Shown: positions 1 to 10,123, counted from the first letter of the stretch. The stretch is 37,187 bases of DNA from Chloroflexota bacterium (GCA_024275635.1 JAJRYT010000222.1:1-37187); one strand, 5' to 3'. A program made the numbers and translations. The notes: generated by a model not told the origin, from the sequence alone.

Positions 1-1
1 C

Positions 2-1069
2 TATCTGACCGAACAACAAACACTCGTCAAAAAAGACGGCGACACCCTCGTCGTCCACATCCCCGAAAACAAAGAAAAAAAACGCGCCAAAAACAAAGTG
101 CGCGTCCCCCTCATCAAAATAGACCGCGTCGTCGTCCAGGGGAACAGCACCCTCACCAGCCCGGCCATCGCCGCCCTCATGCAGCGCCGCGCCGAAGTGA
201 CCTTTTTGAACCGCTACGGCCGTTTTCAAGGCCACCTCGCCCCCGCCTTCAGCAAAAACGGCCAACTGCGCCTGGCCCAAACCGCCGCCCACCACGACCC
301 CGTCCGCCATCACCATCTCACCCAGACATTTGTCCTCGGCAAAATACATAACATGCGCGCCATGCTCATGCGCGCCAATCGCAAACGCCGAGGCAACCCG
401 GTTGCCCATGAGGCCATCACCCAGGCCGTCGCCGCCATCAAACAAACCATCAAAGACGCCGAGGCCACCGCCCCCGACCCCGCCATGCCCGATCCCCGCC
501 AGCCGCAAGCTGATTCTGTGTACGGCCGTCTGCAAGGACTTGAAGGCGCCGCCACCGCCAGCTACTTCAACTGCTTCAAACATTTGCTAAACGAGCCGGG
601 ATTGTTTAACGGCCGTACCCGCCGCCCGCCCCGCGATCCGGCCAACGCCCTCCTCAGCTACGGCTACACCATCCTGCTCAACCAGGTCACGTCCGCCATC
701 TGCACCGTCGGCCTCGACCCCTACGTCGGCTACCTGCACAGCAGCCAATACGGCAAACCGGCTCTGGCTCTCGACTTGATGGAGGAGTTCCGCCCCCTCA
801 TCGTGGATTCCGTCGTCCTCTCCATCTTCAACAACGGCATCCTCAAAGCCAGCCATTTCACCCAGGACCTCGGCGGCGCGTATCGTTTGAATGATTACGG
901 CCGTCGCACCTTCCTCACCAAACTCGAAGCCCGCTTCGACGAAACCATCACCCATCCCACCTTCGGCTACAAAGCCACCTACCGCCGCAGCCTGGAACTG
1001 CAAACCCGCCTGCTCGCCAAAACGCTCACCGACGAAATCCCAACCTATCCGCCCTTTACCGTAAGATAA
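2..1069 (+). CDS. cas1: CRISPR-associated endonuclease/integrase Cas1 (5' end cut by window)
   Basis: Cas1 is the metal-dependent integrase that, with Cas2, inserts new spacers at the leader end of the array. The frame is open from base 2, and its first visible residues (YLTEQQTLVKKDGD) match the usual Cas1 beginning, so only a few codons are missing. 355 residues are visible. Counting from the GTG codon at 98, the catalytic glutamate is E149 in LQGLEGAA, the histidine is H214 in VGYLH, and the acidic pair is D226/E229 in LDLMEEFRP. These are the family's E-H-D/E set, so the enzyme looks intact. The GTG at 98 is internal and not the start. cas2 follows after an 81-bp hairpin-forming repeat. 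The sequence style resembles Cas1 of type III and I-D loci, but without effector genes I do not assign a subtype. Confidence 0.95.
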   Translation, partial: YLTEQQTLVKKDGDTLVVHIPENKEKKRAKNKVRVPLIKIDRVVVQGNSTLTSPAIAALMQRRAEVTFLNRYGRFQGHLAPAFSKNGQLRLAQTAAHHDPVRHHHLTQTFVLGKIHNMRAMLMRANRKRRGNPVAHEAITQAVAAIKQTIKDAEATAPDPAMPDPRQPQADSVYGRLQGLEGAATASYFNCFKHLLNEPGLFNGRTRRPPRDPANALLSYGYTILLNQVTSAICTVGLDPYVGYLHSSQYGKPALALDLMEEFRPLIVDSVVLSIFNNGILKASHFTQDLGGAYRLNDYGRRTFLTKLEARFDETITHPTFGYKATYRRSLELQTRLLAKTLTDEIPTYPPFTVR

Positions 1070-1070
1070 A

Positions 1071-1150
1071 ATTATGAATTATGAATTATGAAGCGCCGTC
1101 CCTTCTTCATAATTCATAATTCATAATTCATAATTCATAATTCATAATTC
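1071..1150. repeat. Heptanucleotide inverted repeat between cas1 and cas2
   Basis: Bases 1071-1093 and 1105-1127 form a perfect 23-bp inverted repeat around an 11-nt loop. The right arm is built of the 7-mer CATAATT, six copies from 1108 to 1149, and the next partial copy supplies the ATG of cas2. The left arm is the same heptamer inverted. The hairpin occupies the place where a ribosome binding site would be. Its sequence differs from the other intergenic repeats of the window, but the architecture (7-mer units arranged as a fold-back) is shared. Confidence 0.9.
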
Positions 1151-1423
1151 ATGTTCTACCTCATCGCCTACGACATCTCCAACGACAAACGCCGCGCCAA
1201 ACTTCACAAAACACTCTGCGGGTTCGGTCAATGGACGCAGTACAGCCTCTTTGAATGCTTTCTCAATGAGAAGGAGTTGGTGATGCTGCACGGCCGTCTC
1301 AACCAAATCCTCAAACCAGACGAAGACAACGTCCGCATCTACCACATCTGCCAATCCTGCCAAAAGAAAACCGAGACCATCGGCAGTTCCCCTCCCGCCG
1401 AAGATAAGCTATACTTACTATGA
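1151..1423 (+). CDS. cas2: CRISPR-associated protein Cas2
   Basis: Cas2 forms the structural core of the Cas1-Cas2 spacer-integration complex. The 90-residue length is typical. It begins MFYLIAYDIS, the ferredoxin-like first strand with the conserved aspartate D8, and has the family pattern KRRAKLHKTLCGFGQWTQYSLFEC. Two cysteines (ICQSCQ) lie in the C-terminal part. There is no Shine-Dalgarno sequence: the start codon is the end of the CATAATT repeat tract. Translation may therefore depend on cas1 read-through, on an mRNA end near the ATG, or on opening of the hairpin. cas1 lies just upstream and the CRISPR leader just downstream, so the pair sits at the growing end of the array. Confidence 0.95.
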   Translation: MFYLIAYDISNDKRRAKLHKTLCGFGQWTQYSLFECFLNEKELVMLHGRLNQILKPDEDNVRIYHICQSCQKKTETIGSSPPAEDKLYLL

Positions 1424-1729
1424 CCTTCACAATTCATCCCTCATCATTCATAATTTCCTCCGCGAGCGGCAAAGCGCCCCGCATCAACCCCTTTCGCGCT
1501 CGCGCTTAAAATCCCCCACATATAGGGGGCAACGCACCTTAACAACCGAAAATATAGAAGATGATTCTAAAAACATGCCGCTCTAAAAGGCGGCGCTCGC
1601 ATGAACAAGGTGGGTGGGATAGAGACGGCCGTTTTCTGGCAAAGAAACGGCAGATCGAGTACAATGCACCCTACATTAACAACCAGAATCAGGGGAAAAG
1701 GGAGGATAGCCCCCAGCAGCGAGCAGGGG
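1424..1729 (+). promoter_or_regulatory. CRISPR leader region
   Basis: This is a 306-bp gene-free stretch between cas2 and the first repeat, in the position of a leader. It contains two small inverted repeats: CCCCC (1513-1517) with GGGGG (1525-1529), and GCCGC (1577-1581) with GCGGC (1590-1594). One ACGGCCGT palindrome lies at about 1625. The purine-rich end runs into the first repeat. The orientation (leader left, array read rightward) is supported by cas1-cas2 on this side and by repeats ending in ATTGAAAC, the usual crRNA 5' handle. Short open frames here run into the array and are not genes. Confidence 0.7.
1636..1665 (+). promoter_or_regulatory. Candidate promoter of the CRISPR array
   Basis: A -35-like CTGGCA (1636-1641) lies 18 bp before a -10-like TACAAT (1660-1665). 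This predicts a start near 1672, about 58 nt before the first repeat, which is a normal place for a pre-crRNA promoter. The match is 4/6 and 5/6 to the sigma70 consensus, judged by eye only. Confidence 0.35.
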
Positions 1730-4700
1730 GCTTCAACCCCCAAAGAATCGCCCCCGCGATTGAAACGGACGCACTCAGTTCGCCCTACTTGCTAATTGCG
1801 GGCTTCAACCCCCAAAGAATCGCCCCCGCGATTGAAACTGGATTTAATCAACGCCAAAGAAGAATCGAGAATTCGCTTCAACCCCCAAAGAATCGCCCCC
1901 GCGATTGAAACGTGAAATGCTTCAACTCGCCGTTCGTTCCAGCCTAGCTTCAACCCCCAAAGAATCGCCCCCGCGATTGAAACTGACACGCCAAGAGGCG
2001 CGACAAGCCGCCTACTCAAGCTTCAACCCCCAAAGAATCGCCCCCGCGATTGAAACACGCAGCATGTGGCGGGGGACAACCCACACCAGCAGGGCTTCAA
2101 CCCCCAAAGAATCGCCCCCGCGATTGAAACGCTGGATATGCCGACGCTCATTGCTTCGGCGATGGCTTCAACCCCCAAAGAATCGCCCCCGCGATTGAAA
2201 CAATATTTGTTTGGCCTGGAAAATCCACGTGGAGCCGGCTTCAACCCCCAAAGAATCGCCCCCGCGATTGAAACTCCCACAGCCACGAACACGCCCGCAG
2301 CGACGCCCACGCTTCAACCCCCAAAGAATCGCCCCCGCGATTGAAACTACCGGCCGGCTTTGGTTTGGCCGGGGCCGGGCCGGGCTTCAACCCCCAAAGA
2401 ATCGCCCCCGCGATTGAAACTTTTAATGCCGTCGCGGTATCCATCGTAAAGTCTAGCTTCAACCCCCAAAGAATCGCCCCCGCGATTGAAACCAGCTCTC
2501 TGTCACTACTTCCGTTGTCGTAACGCCGCGCTTCAACCCCCAAAGAATCGCCCCCGCGATTGAAACGAAATTTAGATTGTCGCGGGTGGGGTACGTGCAT
2601 TGGGCTTCAACCCCCAAAGAATCGCCCCCGCGATTGAAACACCCATTTGGGCGGCGGGGCGCAATCGGCAACCGAGCTTCAACCCCCAAAGAATCGCCCC
2701 CGCGATTGAAACATTACTGGCTGCGTCGCTTGACCAGCGCCTATCACTGCTTCAACCCCCAAAGAATCGCCCCCGCGATTGAAACTCCAAATTGCTGTTC
2801 AGCGCCCGAACATCGGGCGACGGCTTCAACCCCCAAAGAATCGCCCCCGCGATTGAAACATCAAATGCGAGACGTTGCCCTATCCGGCTATCCCCCGCTT
2901 CAACCCCCAAAGAATCGCCCCCGCGATTGAAACTCTCAATCCGCCTATTAAGATGTTCCAGGTCGTCAAGCTTCAACCCCCAAAGAATCGCCCCCGCGAT
3001 TGAAACATTACTGGCTGCGTCGCTTGACCAGCGCCTATCACGCTTCAACCCCCAAAGAATCGCCCCCGCGATTGAAACTTATGAGCCATGTCACGGAGGG
3101 GTAGGCTTCGTTGTGCTTCAACCCCCAAAGAATCGCCCCCGCGATTGAAACATCAACGAAGCCCAAGACCAGGACGCCCCCCACATCGCTTCAACCCCCA
3201 AAGAATCGCCCCCGCGATTGAAACAAGGCATTGTTGCACGATTGCAACAAAAAACGGCTGTGCTTCAACCCCCAAAGAATCGCCCCCGCGATTGAAACAA
3301 CTCGCCGTCATTAGTCACGCCGCTGCAAACGGGCTTCAACCCCCAAAGAATCGCCCCCGCGATTGAAACCAAATCGGCGAGACGGCCGTGCGCCTACGGG
3401 CTATGCTTCAACCCCCAAAGAATCGCCCCCGCGATTGAAACCGGCATCATCGAAATGAAACAAGAACGTCTGCATGCTTCAACCCCCAAAGAATCGCCCC
3501 CGCGATTGAAACACTTTTTACTTTGTTGCAGCCCGAAAATTGGGGCGGCTTCAACCCCCAAAGAATCGCCCCCGCGATTGAAACTTTTTGAGGATGGATT
3601 GTGGCTGCACAACACTCGACGCTTCAACCCCCAAAGAATCGCCCCCGCGATTGAAACCAATGTGGGGGCAGCCTTCACCATATCAGATGTAATGCTTCAA
3701 CCCCCAAAGAATCGCCCCCGCGATTGAAACACCCCGGACATATCCAAAACAGACAACTCAACCTTGCTTCAACCCCCAAAGAATCGCCCCCGCGATTGAA
3801 ACTGCATAACATGGCCTGGATTCAATTCGGCGGACTGTGCTTCAACCCCCAAAGAATCGCCCCCGCGATTGAAACGTAAAATCTCAATTTCATCAAACAC
3901 CCACCCTATGGCTTCAACCCCCAAAGAATCGCCCCCGCGATTGAAACTTCCGCTGCCGCAAATGCACCAACTCAATGGCGCAGCTTCAACCCCCAAAGAA
4001 TCGCCCCCGCGATTGAAACGCTCATGAATCTGGCAGCGCAATCCAGGTTCGCCGCTTCAACCCCCAAAGAATCGCCCCCGCGATTGAAACCATCCGTTTC
4101 TTGGCCTCCTTGAAAAACGCCGTCCGCTTCAACCCCCAAAGAATCGCCCCCGCGATTGAAACCCCGGCTGTTTTGGGGCGTTCCTGCTCCGTTTTGGGCT
4201 TCAACCCCCAAAGAATCGCCCCCGCGATTGAAACCGTTTTTTAGCGTTATCGTGATGGGTACGGCCGCTTGCTTCAACCCCCAAAGAATCGCCCCCGCGA
4301 TTGAAACCTGGACCCGGTGGACAACACCGGCGCAGGCGCGGCGCTTCAACCCCCAAAGAATCGCCCCCGCGATTGAAACATGGCATCGGCTTCGCCGCGT
4401 ACCGCGTCATCGCGCTTCAACCCCCAAAGAATCGCCCCCGCGATTGAAACTAGAAGGCTATCTATATATCATGAGAATTTGAGTGGGCTTCAACCCCCAA
4501 AGAATCGCCCCCGCGATTGAAACTATTTCAATCAAGGTGATGTTGTGGCAACCAACAGAGCTTCAACCCCCAAAGAATCGCCCCCGCGATTGAAACTACT
4601 CATTGTGTGACCTCTGACCGGCCGTTTGTCGCTTCAACCCCCAAAGAATCGCCCCCGCGATTGAAACCGCAAAAGTCAGTTTACACCAGCGGCTTCTCCG

Positions 4701-7700
4701 AGGCTTCAACCCCCAAAGAATCGCCCCCGCGATTGAAACTGAAAAGTCTACGATGGACGACGTGCTCCTCCCGGGCTTCAACCCCCAAAGAATCGCCCCC
4801 GCGATTGAAACTCTCTAAATGATGGACTCATTGCCTGTTGGGATATGGCTTCAACCCCCAAAGAATCGCCCCCGCGATTGAAACTTTTTGCTTACCTTGC
4901 TAAACACGGAGGTGTACTTGCTTCAACCCCCAAAGAATCGCCCCCGCGATTGAAACTGGATGGGTCGGGGCCTTGTGGAACGTGGTCAAGAGCTTCAACC
5001 CCCAAAGAATCGCCCCCGCGATTGAAACTGATTATCTGCTATTCTCATGGAATCATCTCCAACAGGCTTCAACCCCCAAAGAATCGCCCCCGCGATTGAA
5101 ACATGTAGCCCAACTTTTAACTTATGACAACTTGGAGCTTCAACCCCCAAAGAATCGCCCCCGCGATTGAAACTATGAATCGCATTGTAAGGGGTGGAAT
5201 CTGCTCAAGGCTTCAACCCCCAAAGAATCGCCCCCGCGATTGAAACTAGCACAAGCATGGCTACAACAATAAAAATAATTAAGCTTCAACCCCCAAAGAA
5301 TCGCCCCCGCGATTGAAACTATATTTGTTAATTATTTCATTTTAAGAACTAATACCTTCAACCCCCAAAGAATCGCCCCCGCGATTGAAACATGCGGTTG
5401 CGGTTCGTTCATTCCGCCACCTCGCCCGTGCTTCAACCCCCAAAGAATCGCCCCCGCGATTGAAACTTCCCTGCTAACTACGGCATCAACTCCGACTTGG
5501 GAGCTTCAACCCCCAAAGAATCGCCCCCGCGATTGAAACTCATAATGAATCGGCCCCAGCGTCGTTATATTGGGCTTCAACCCCCAAAGAATCGCCCCCG
5601 CGATTGAAACCTGACTTTGCCTTCCCCTCTTTGGCCGACAATGGGCTTCAACCCCCAAAGAATCGCCCCCGCGATTGAAACTCGCACATCATGACTTGGA
5701 ACAACAAACAACAATGGGCTTCAACCCCCAAAGAATCGCCCCCGCGATTGAAACACCATCCCCGGCATTGCTCACCACCGCGCCACAAGCTTCAACCCCC
5801 AAAGAATCGCCCCCGCGATTGAAACGCTCCCATATTGCTTGTGATTGACACCGGGACAAAGCTTCAACCCCCAAAGAATCGCCCCCGCGATTGAAACTAT
5901 CCTCCCACAACCATCGCCAGTAGCCACGCTACCGCTTCAACCCCCAAAGAATCGCCCCCGCGATTGAAACCTAACACTAACTATATGCAAATAAAAAAGC
6001 CGCCTTGCTTCAACCCCCAAAGAATCGCCCCCGCGATTGAAACTTTGTTGACAGCCATTTGTGCGATATTACTATCCTGAGCTTCAACCCCCAAAGAATC
6101 GCCCCCGCGATTGAAACAGGGAAATGATGGGTAGAGTGGTTTTAGCGGCACAGGCTTCAACCCCCAAAGAATCGCCCCCGCGATTGAAACCGGAACTGGG
6201 ATGTTGTTTTAGATCAAGCATCCGGGCTTCAACCCCCAAAGAATCGCCCCCGCGATTGAAACATTAGCTCTTGGGAGAGAGCAGTTAAAAGTAGCTCAGG
6301 CTTCAACCCCCAAAGAATCGCCCCCGCGATTGAAACTTGAGCGCGGTCATCGAAGGGTTGCGCTCCCCCGGGCTTCAACCCCCAAAGAATCGCCCCCGCG
6401 ATTGAAACCTGTTTACGCCGGGATGAAGAACTGCGGATATTTTGCTTCAACCCCCAAAGAATCGCCCCCGCGATTGAAACTTGCTCGATGTCAAGGCATG
6501 ACCGACGGGTCACGCTGCTTCAACCCCCAAAGAATCGCCCCCGCGATTGAAACAAAAAATATATGATCACACATCTCCCAACTGGCCGCTTCAACCCCCA
6601 AAGAATCGCCCCCGCGATTGAAACTTGAGCGCGGTCATCGAAGGGTTGCGCTCCCCCGGCGCTTCAACCCCCAAAGAATCGCCCCCGCGATTGAAACCAC
6701 CCCTGAACAGGCACTAAAAGAGATTGAAAGAAGCTTCAACCCCCAAAGAATCGCCCCCGCGATTGAAACATCGGTAAGTTTGTTTGCGCTGGTTCGGGAC
6801 ATGGGCTTCAACCCCCAAAGAATCGCCCCCGCGATTGAAACTGGGTGGCTGTGGCCGTCGCTGTGGGGGTTTGGGGCTTCAACCCCCAAAGAATCGCCCC
6901 CGCGATTGAAACTCTGTCACTACTTTCGGCTCCTCATGAAAAAAAAGGGCTTCAACCCCCAAAGAATCGCCCCCGCGATTGAAACCGTTAGGCGGGTTGA
7001 CTGACTGGTATCCTGTCGCCAGCTTCAACCCCCAAAGAATCGCCCCCGCGATTGAAACATTTTCGACGTGGATATTTACGCGCCGTTCCTTGACGCTTCA
7101 ACCCCCAAAGAATCGCCCCCGCGATTGAAACAAAATGGAGATGTTACGATTCACTGCGATTTTCCCGCTTCAACCCCCAAAGAATCGCCCCCGCGATTGA
7201 AACGCACCCAACAACGGCCGCAAAGCTCCGCCGACACCTGGCTTCAACCCCCAAAGAATCGCCCCCGCGATTGAAACAGGCGGCTTGGCCGCGATGCGAG
7301 GCAATAATGAAGCTTCAACCCCCAAAGAATCGCCCCCGCGATTGAAACTTCTGGTTCGCGGCGGCTTTCTGGCGCGCCGTTTGCGCTTCAACCCCCAAAG
7401 AATCGCCCCCGCGATTGAAACCCCATTGGTAGCCAAGTTTTACCATTGAATTTTCCAAGCTTCAACCCCCAAAGAATCGCCCCCGCGATTGAAACCTGAG
7501 TTAGCAATTTACTCGCAAACTTTTACATGGCTTCAACCCCCAAAGAATCGCCCCCGCGATTGAAACTGCTGACATGACGTTTCACGGGATGTTCTTCCTC
7601 GCTTCAACCCCCAAAGAATCGCCCCCGCGATTGAAACTCCCTTTGGGTCTGTGAAATATTTAATCCCTATTTGCTTCAACCCCCAAAGAATCGCCCCCGC

Positions 7701-8795
7701 GATTGAAACTTTAACTCAGTCAGAATAAAATACAATCCTCACTTGCTTCAACCCCCAAAGAATCGCCCCCGCGATTGAAACCAGAGTCAACCATTGCAAC
7801 AAACGCAACGAATGAGCTTCAACCCCCAAAGAATCGCCCCCGCGATTGAAACAGGAAGGCGGCCAGGAAAATGATGACAACCACGTTGCTTCAACCCCCA
7901 AAGAATCGCCCCCGCGATTGAAACAGGCGCAGCCGATTCCACAACGGCCAGCGGCGGCGGGCTTCAACCCCCAAAGAATCGCCCCCGCGATTGAAACGGT
8001 ATCTAAAAAAATAGCGGACAAAAATGATCTCTGCTTCAACCCCCAAAGAATCGCCCCCGCGATTGAAACAAGTAATTGGTCTGGCTACTACAGCTGCATG
8101 ATTTGGGGCTTCAACCCCCAAAGAATCGCCCCCGCGATTGAAACGTATATACAGACACACTTAATAAATCACACGCTGGCTTCAACCCCCAAAGAATCGC
8201 CCCCGCGATTGAAACTATGTTACTAAATTCCTTTCTACTGCCGTCGTCTCGGCTTCAACCCCCAAAGAATCGCCCCCGCGATTGAAACTAATTAACCATG
8301 AAGAAACGATTCTATTTAATTCGCTTCAACCCCCAAAGAATCGCCCCCGCGATTGAAACATTGCTAAGGATATTGTTGTGTTTAGCTCTCGTGGCGCTTC
8401 AACCCCCAAAGAATCGCCCCCGCGATTGAAACACTATCTTGGTACTCATCGACAATCACTAGATCATAGCTTCAACCCCCAAAGAATCGCCCCCGCGATT
8501 GAAACCCAAGCTAAACCTATAGGATCACTGTCGGTTTTTGCGCTTCAACCCCCAAAGAATCGCCCCCGCGATTGAAACTATAAAAAACGGGATGCCAAAA
8601 CGAAAAGCTAATGCTTCAACCCCCAAAGAATCGCCCCCGCGATTGAAACACAACCCTGGTTAGGACATGCAGACTGGGGGCTTGTGCTTCAACCCCCAAA
8701 GAATCGCCCCCGCGATTGAAACGGGAACCAGCATTCTAATTTTGATTATGCGGCAATTGCTTCAACCCCCAAAGAATCGCCCCCGCGATTGAAAC
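1730..8795 (+). CRISPR. CRISPR array, 98 repeats of 37 bp and 97 spacers
   Basis: I located 98 repeats by hand, with the first at 1730-1766 and the last at 8759-8795. Each begins GCTTCAACCCCCAAAG and ends CGCGATTGAAAC. Start-to-start distances are 71-75 bp, so spacers are 34-38 nt. There are no gaps or insertions. The repeat holds a perfect hairpin (AATCGC-CCCC-GCGATT) just before the ATTGAAAC end, fitting Cas6-type processing with an 8-nt handle. All copies read the same by eye, except that the copy at 5355 begins with C instead of G. Two spacers occur twice (2713/3007 and 6337/6625). The last repeat is intact, so no degenerate tail is seen. Spacer composition ranges from very AT-rich (5320-5354) to very GC-rich (2348-2383). 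Open frames across the array arise because the repeat lacks stop codons. Confidence 0.99.
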
Positions 8796-8805
8796 AAAAA
8801 TAACC

Positions 8806-8828
8806 GTACATATGTTAATCATATGTAC
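8806..8828. promoter_or_regulatory. Perfect 9-bp inverted repeat (operator or recombinase core site)
   Basis: GTACATATG (8806-8814) and CATATGTAC (8820-8828) flank the 5-bp centre TTAAT, 10 bp after the last CRISPR repeat. The right arm overlaps the -35 of the recombinase promoter, as an autorepressor site would. The arm-spacer-arm geometry also suits a tyrosine recombinase core site. The sequence alone cannot separate these two readings. Confidence 0.6.
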
Positions 8829-8852
8829 ACAACAGTGAGTTTGTGATATGAT
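8824..8852 (+). promoter_or_regulatory. Candidate promoter of the recombinase gene (leaderless)
   Basis: TGTACA (8824-8829), 17 bp, then TATGAT (8847-8852), preceded by TG as in an extended -10 element. The expected transcription start falls on or next to the ATG at 8859. No Shine-Dalgarno sequence is present, so the mRNA may be leaderless. Confidence 0.45.
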
Positions 8853-8858
8853 GGCGGC

Positions 8859-10064
8859 ATGGCAAATAACGACACGCGAAATGATGATTTGAATGCCCAA
8901 CTTGTGCCTAAAGATGACGGCCGCAAAACGGCCGTCCGTTCACACTCCCCAAATTCCTTGCAGCCCCTTGAACCATCGCCGTTGGCGATTGCCGGGCAAA
9001 TCGCCAACCGCGCCGCCGGACAAAATATCTTTCAACGGTATCTCAGCGAAAAGGCGGCCAATACGATTAAACGGCAGGCGCGCGATTTGGAACTGTTTGC
9101 CGAGTATTTAATTGATGCCCGCATCCCACTGCAACATGGCGCTGATTTCCAAAATGACCCTAACGCCTGGCACGGCGTCACTTGGGGTATTGTTGAGGGC
9201 TTTATCCGATGGCTGCTACACGAAGGATATGCGGTGTCATCTGTTAATGCCCGGTTGTCTACCGTGCGGATTTACGCTCAGATGGCGGTCAAGGCCGGCG
9301 CTATTGATCGGCAGGAAGGGATGTTGATTCAAACCGTTAAAGGGTTTTCCCGATCTGGCGGCTTGAATGTAGATGAACAGCGAGAGCAAACGCGGATTGA
9401 CAAAGTAACCTATGCCTACAGACCAACAGATAGACGGCGCAGCGTGGTGGTCACCCGCCATTCGACGAAAAAGCACAAACCGACTTTGATTGATGAGGAA
9501 ACGGCCGTTCTCCTCAAACAACCGCGCAACGAATCCCCTCAAGCATACCGGGATGCGCTGCTCATGTGCCTGTTGCTCGACCACGGTTTGCGGGCCAGCG
9601 AACTCGCCCTGCTGAAAGCGGCTGATTTTGATTTGGCGGCGGGTGAAATGTGTTTTTATCGGCCCAAGGTCAAGGGAACCGACCATGAGTGGACGACGCA
9701 CAAGTTAACCGCGGTAACGCGCGAGGTCTCTTCCTATTATGTAAAGTCACTTTACCCCCCTCCCCTACTGCCGGATGGCCCATTGATTTTAGCCACCACA
9801 CGGCTGCTGAAAAACGGCGAAGGCGGCCAGTTGTTGGGTGAAGGGTTGAATCGGGTACGGATTAGTGAGCGCGTGGCCTGGCTGGGCAAACAATTAGGCA
9901 CGCCTAAATTATCTGCTCACGATTGCCGCCATTACTGCGCCACCAAGATGGCCCGGCTGGAGTACAGTGTCGATGAACTGATGGCCTGGTTTGGTTGGAC
10001 AAGCGCGCAAACGGCGATGCGGTATGTGACGGCCGTTGACGTCAAGGAACGGTATAGAGGGTAG
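8859..10064 (+). CDS. Tyrosine recombinase / site-specific integrase
   Basis: This is a 401-residue phage-integrase-family recombinase that cuts and rejoins DNA through a 3'-phosphotyrosine. An N-terminal SAM-like core-binding domain spans about residues 55-165 and a catalytic domain about 205-400. The catalytic set is visible: R245 in DHGLRASE, H354 and R357 in SAHDCRHYCA, W380 in the histidine/tryptophan position, and nucleophile Y389 in MRYVTA. A beta-hairpin lysine probably lies near K270-K272. The first 50 residues are low-complexity and polar. The gene starts 64 bp after the CRISPR array, with a palindrome and promoter in the gap, and ends facing the minus-strand glycosyltransferases. 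It carries several ACGGCCGT motifs, so it is not an obvious recent import. It could be a mobile-element integrase, a Xer-like relative or a host recombinase. No attachment-site pair was found. Confidence 0.92.
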   Translation: MANNDTRNDDLNAQLVPKDDGRKTAVRSHSPNSLQPLEPSPLAIAGQIANRAAGQNIFQRYLSEKAANTIKRQARDLELFAEYLIDARIPLQHGADFQNDPNAWHGVTWGIVEGFIRWLLHEGYAVSSVNARLSTVRIYAQMAVKAGAIDRQEGMLIQTVKGFSRSGGLNVDEQREQTRIDKVTYAYRPTDRRRSVVVTRHSTKKHKPTLIDEETAVLLKQPRNESPQAYRDALLMCLLLDHGLRASELALLKAADFDLAAGEMCFYRPKVKGTDHEWTTHKLTAVTREVSSYYVKSLYPPPLLPDGPLILATTRLLKNGEGGQLLGEGLNRVRISERVAWLGKQLGTPKLSAHDCRHYCATKMARLEYSVDELMAWFGWTSAQTAMRYVTAVDVKERYRG

Positions 10065-10123
10065 CGCGTCGCATCTTTATGTAAAGATTACACTATGGGT
10101 TGGATAGCTCGATGCGCTCCATA

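Noticed and set aside
2493..6948. Shared 13-base string TCTGTCACTACTT in spacers at 2493 and 6913
   Set aside because: The rest of the two spacers does not match convincingly. Among 97 spacers one such match is plausible by chance.
1561..8575. Many overlapping open frames across the CRISPR array with recurring peptides such as FNPQRIAPAIET and VSIAGAILWGLK
   Set aside because: They are translations of the repeat, which lacks stop codons in several frames on both strands. Frames change with spacer length, and no start signals or conserved domains exist.
10065..10123. Possible terminator between the convergent recombinase and glycosyltransferase genes (TCTTTA-TG-TAAAGA; CGCATC/GATGCG)
   Set aside because: The first palindrome has only a 2-base loop. 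The second has short arms 35 bases apart, and neither has a T-run.
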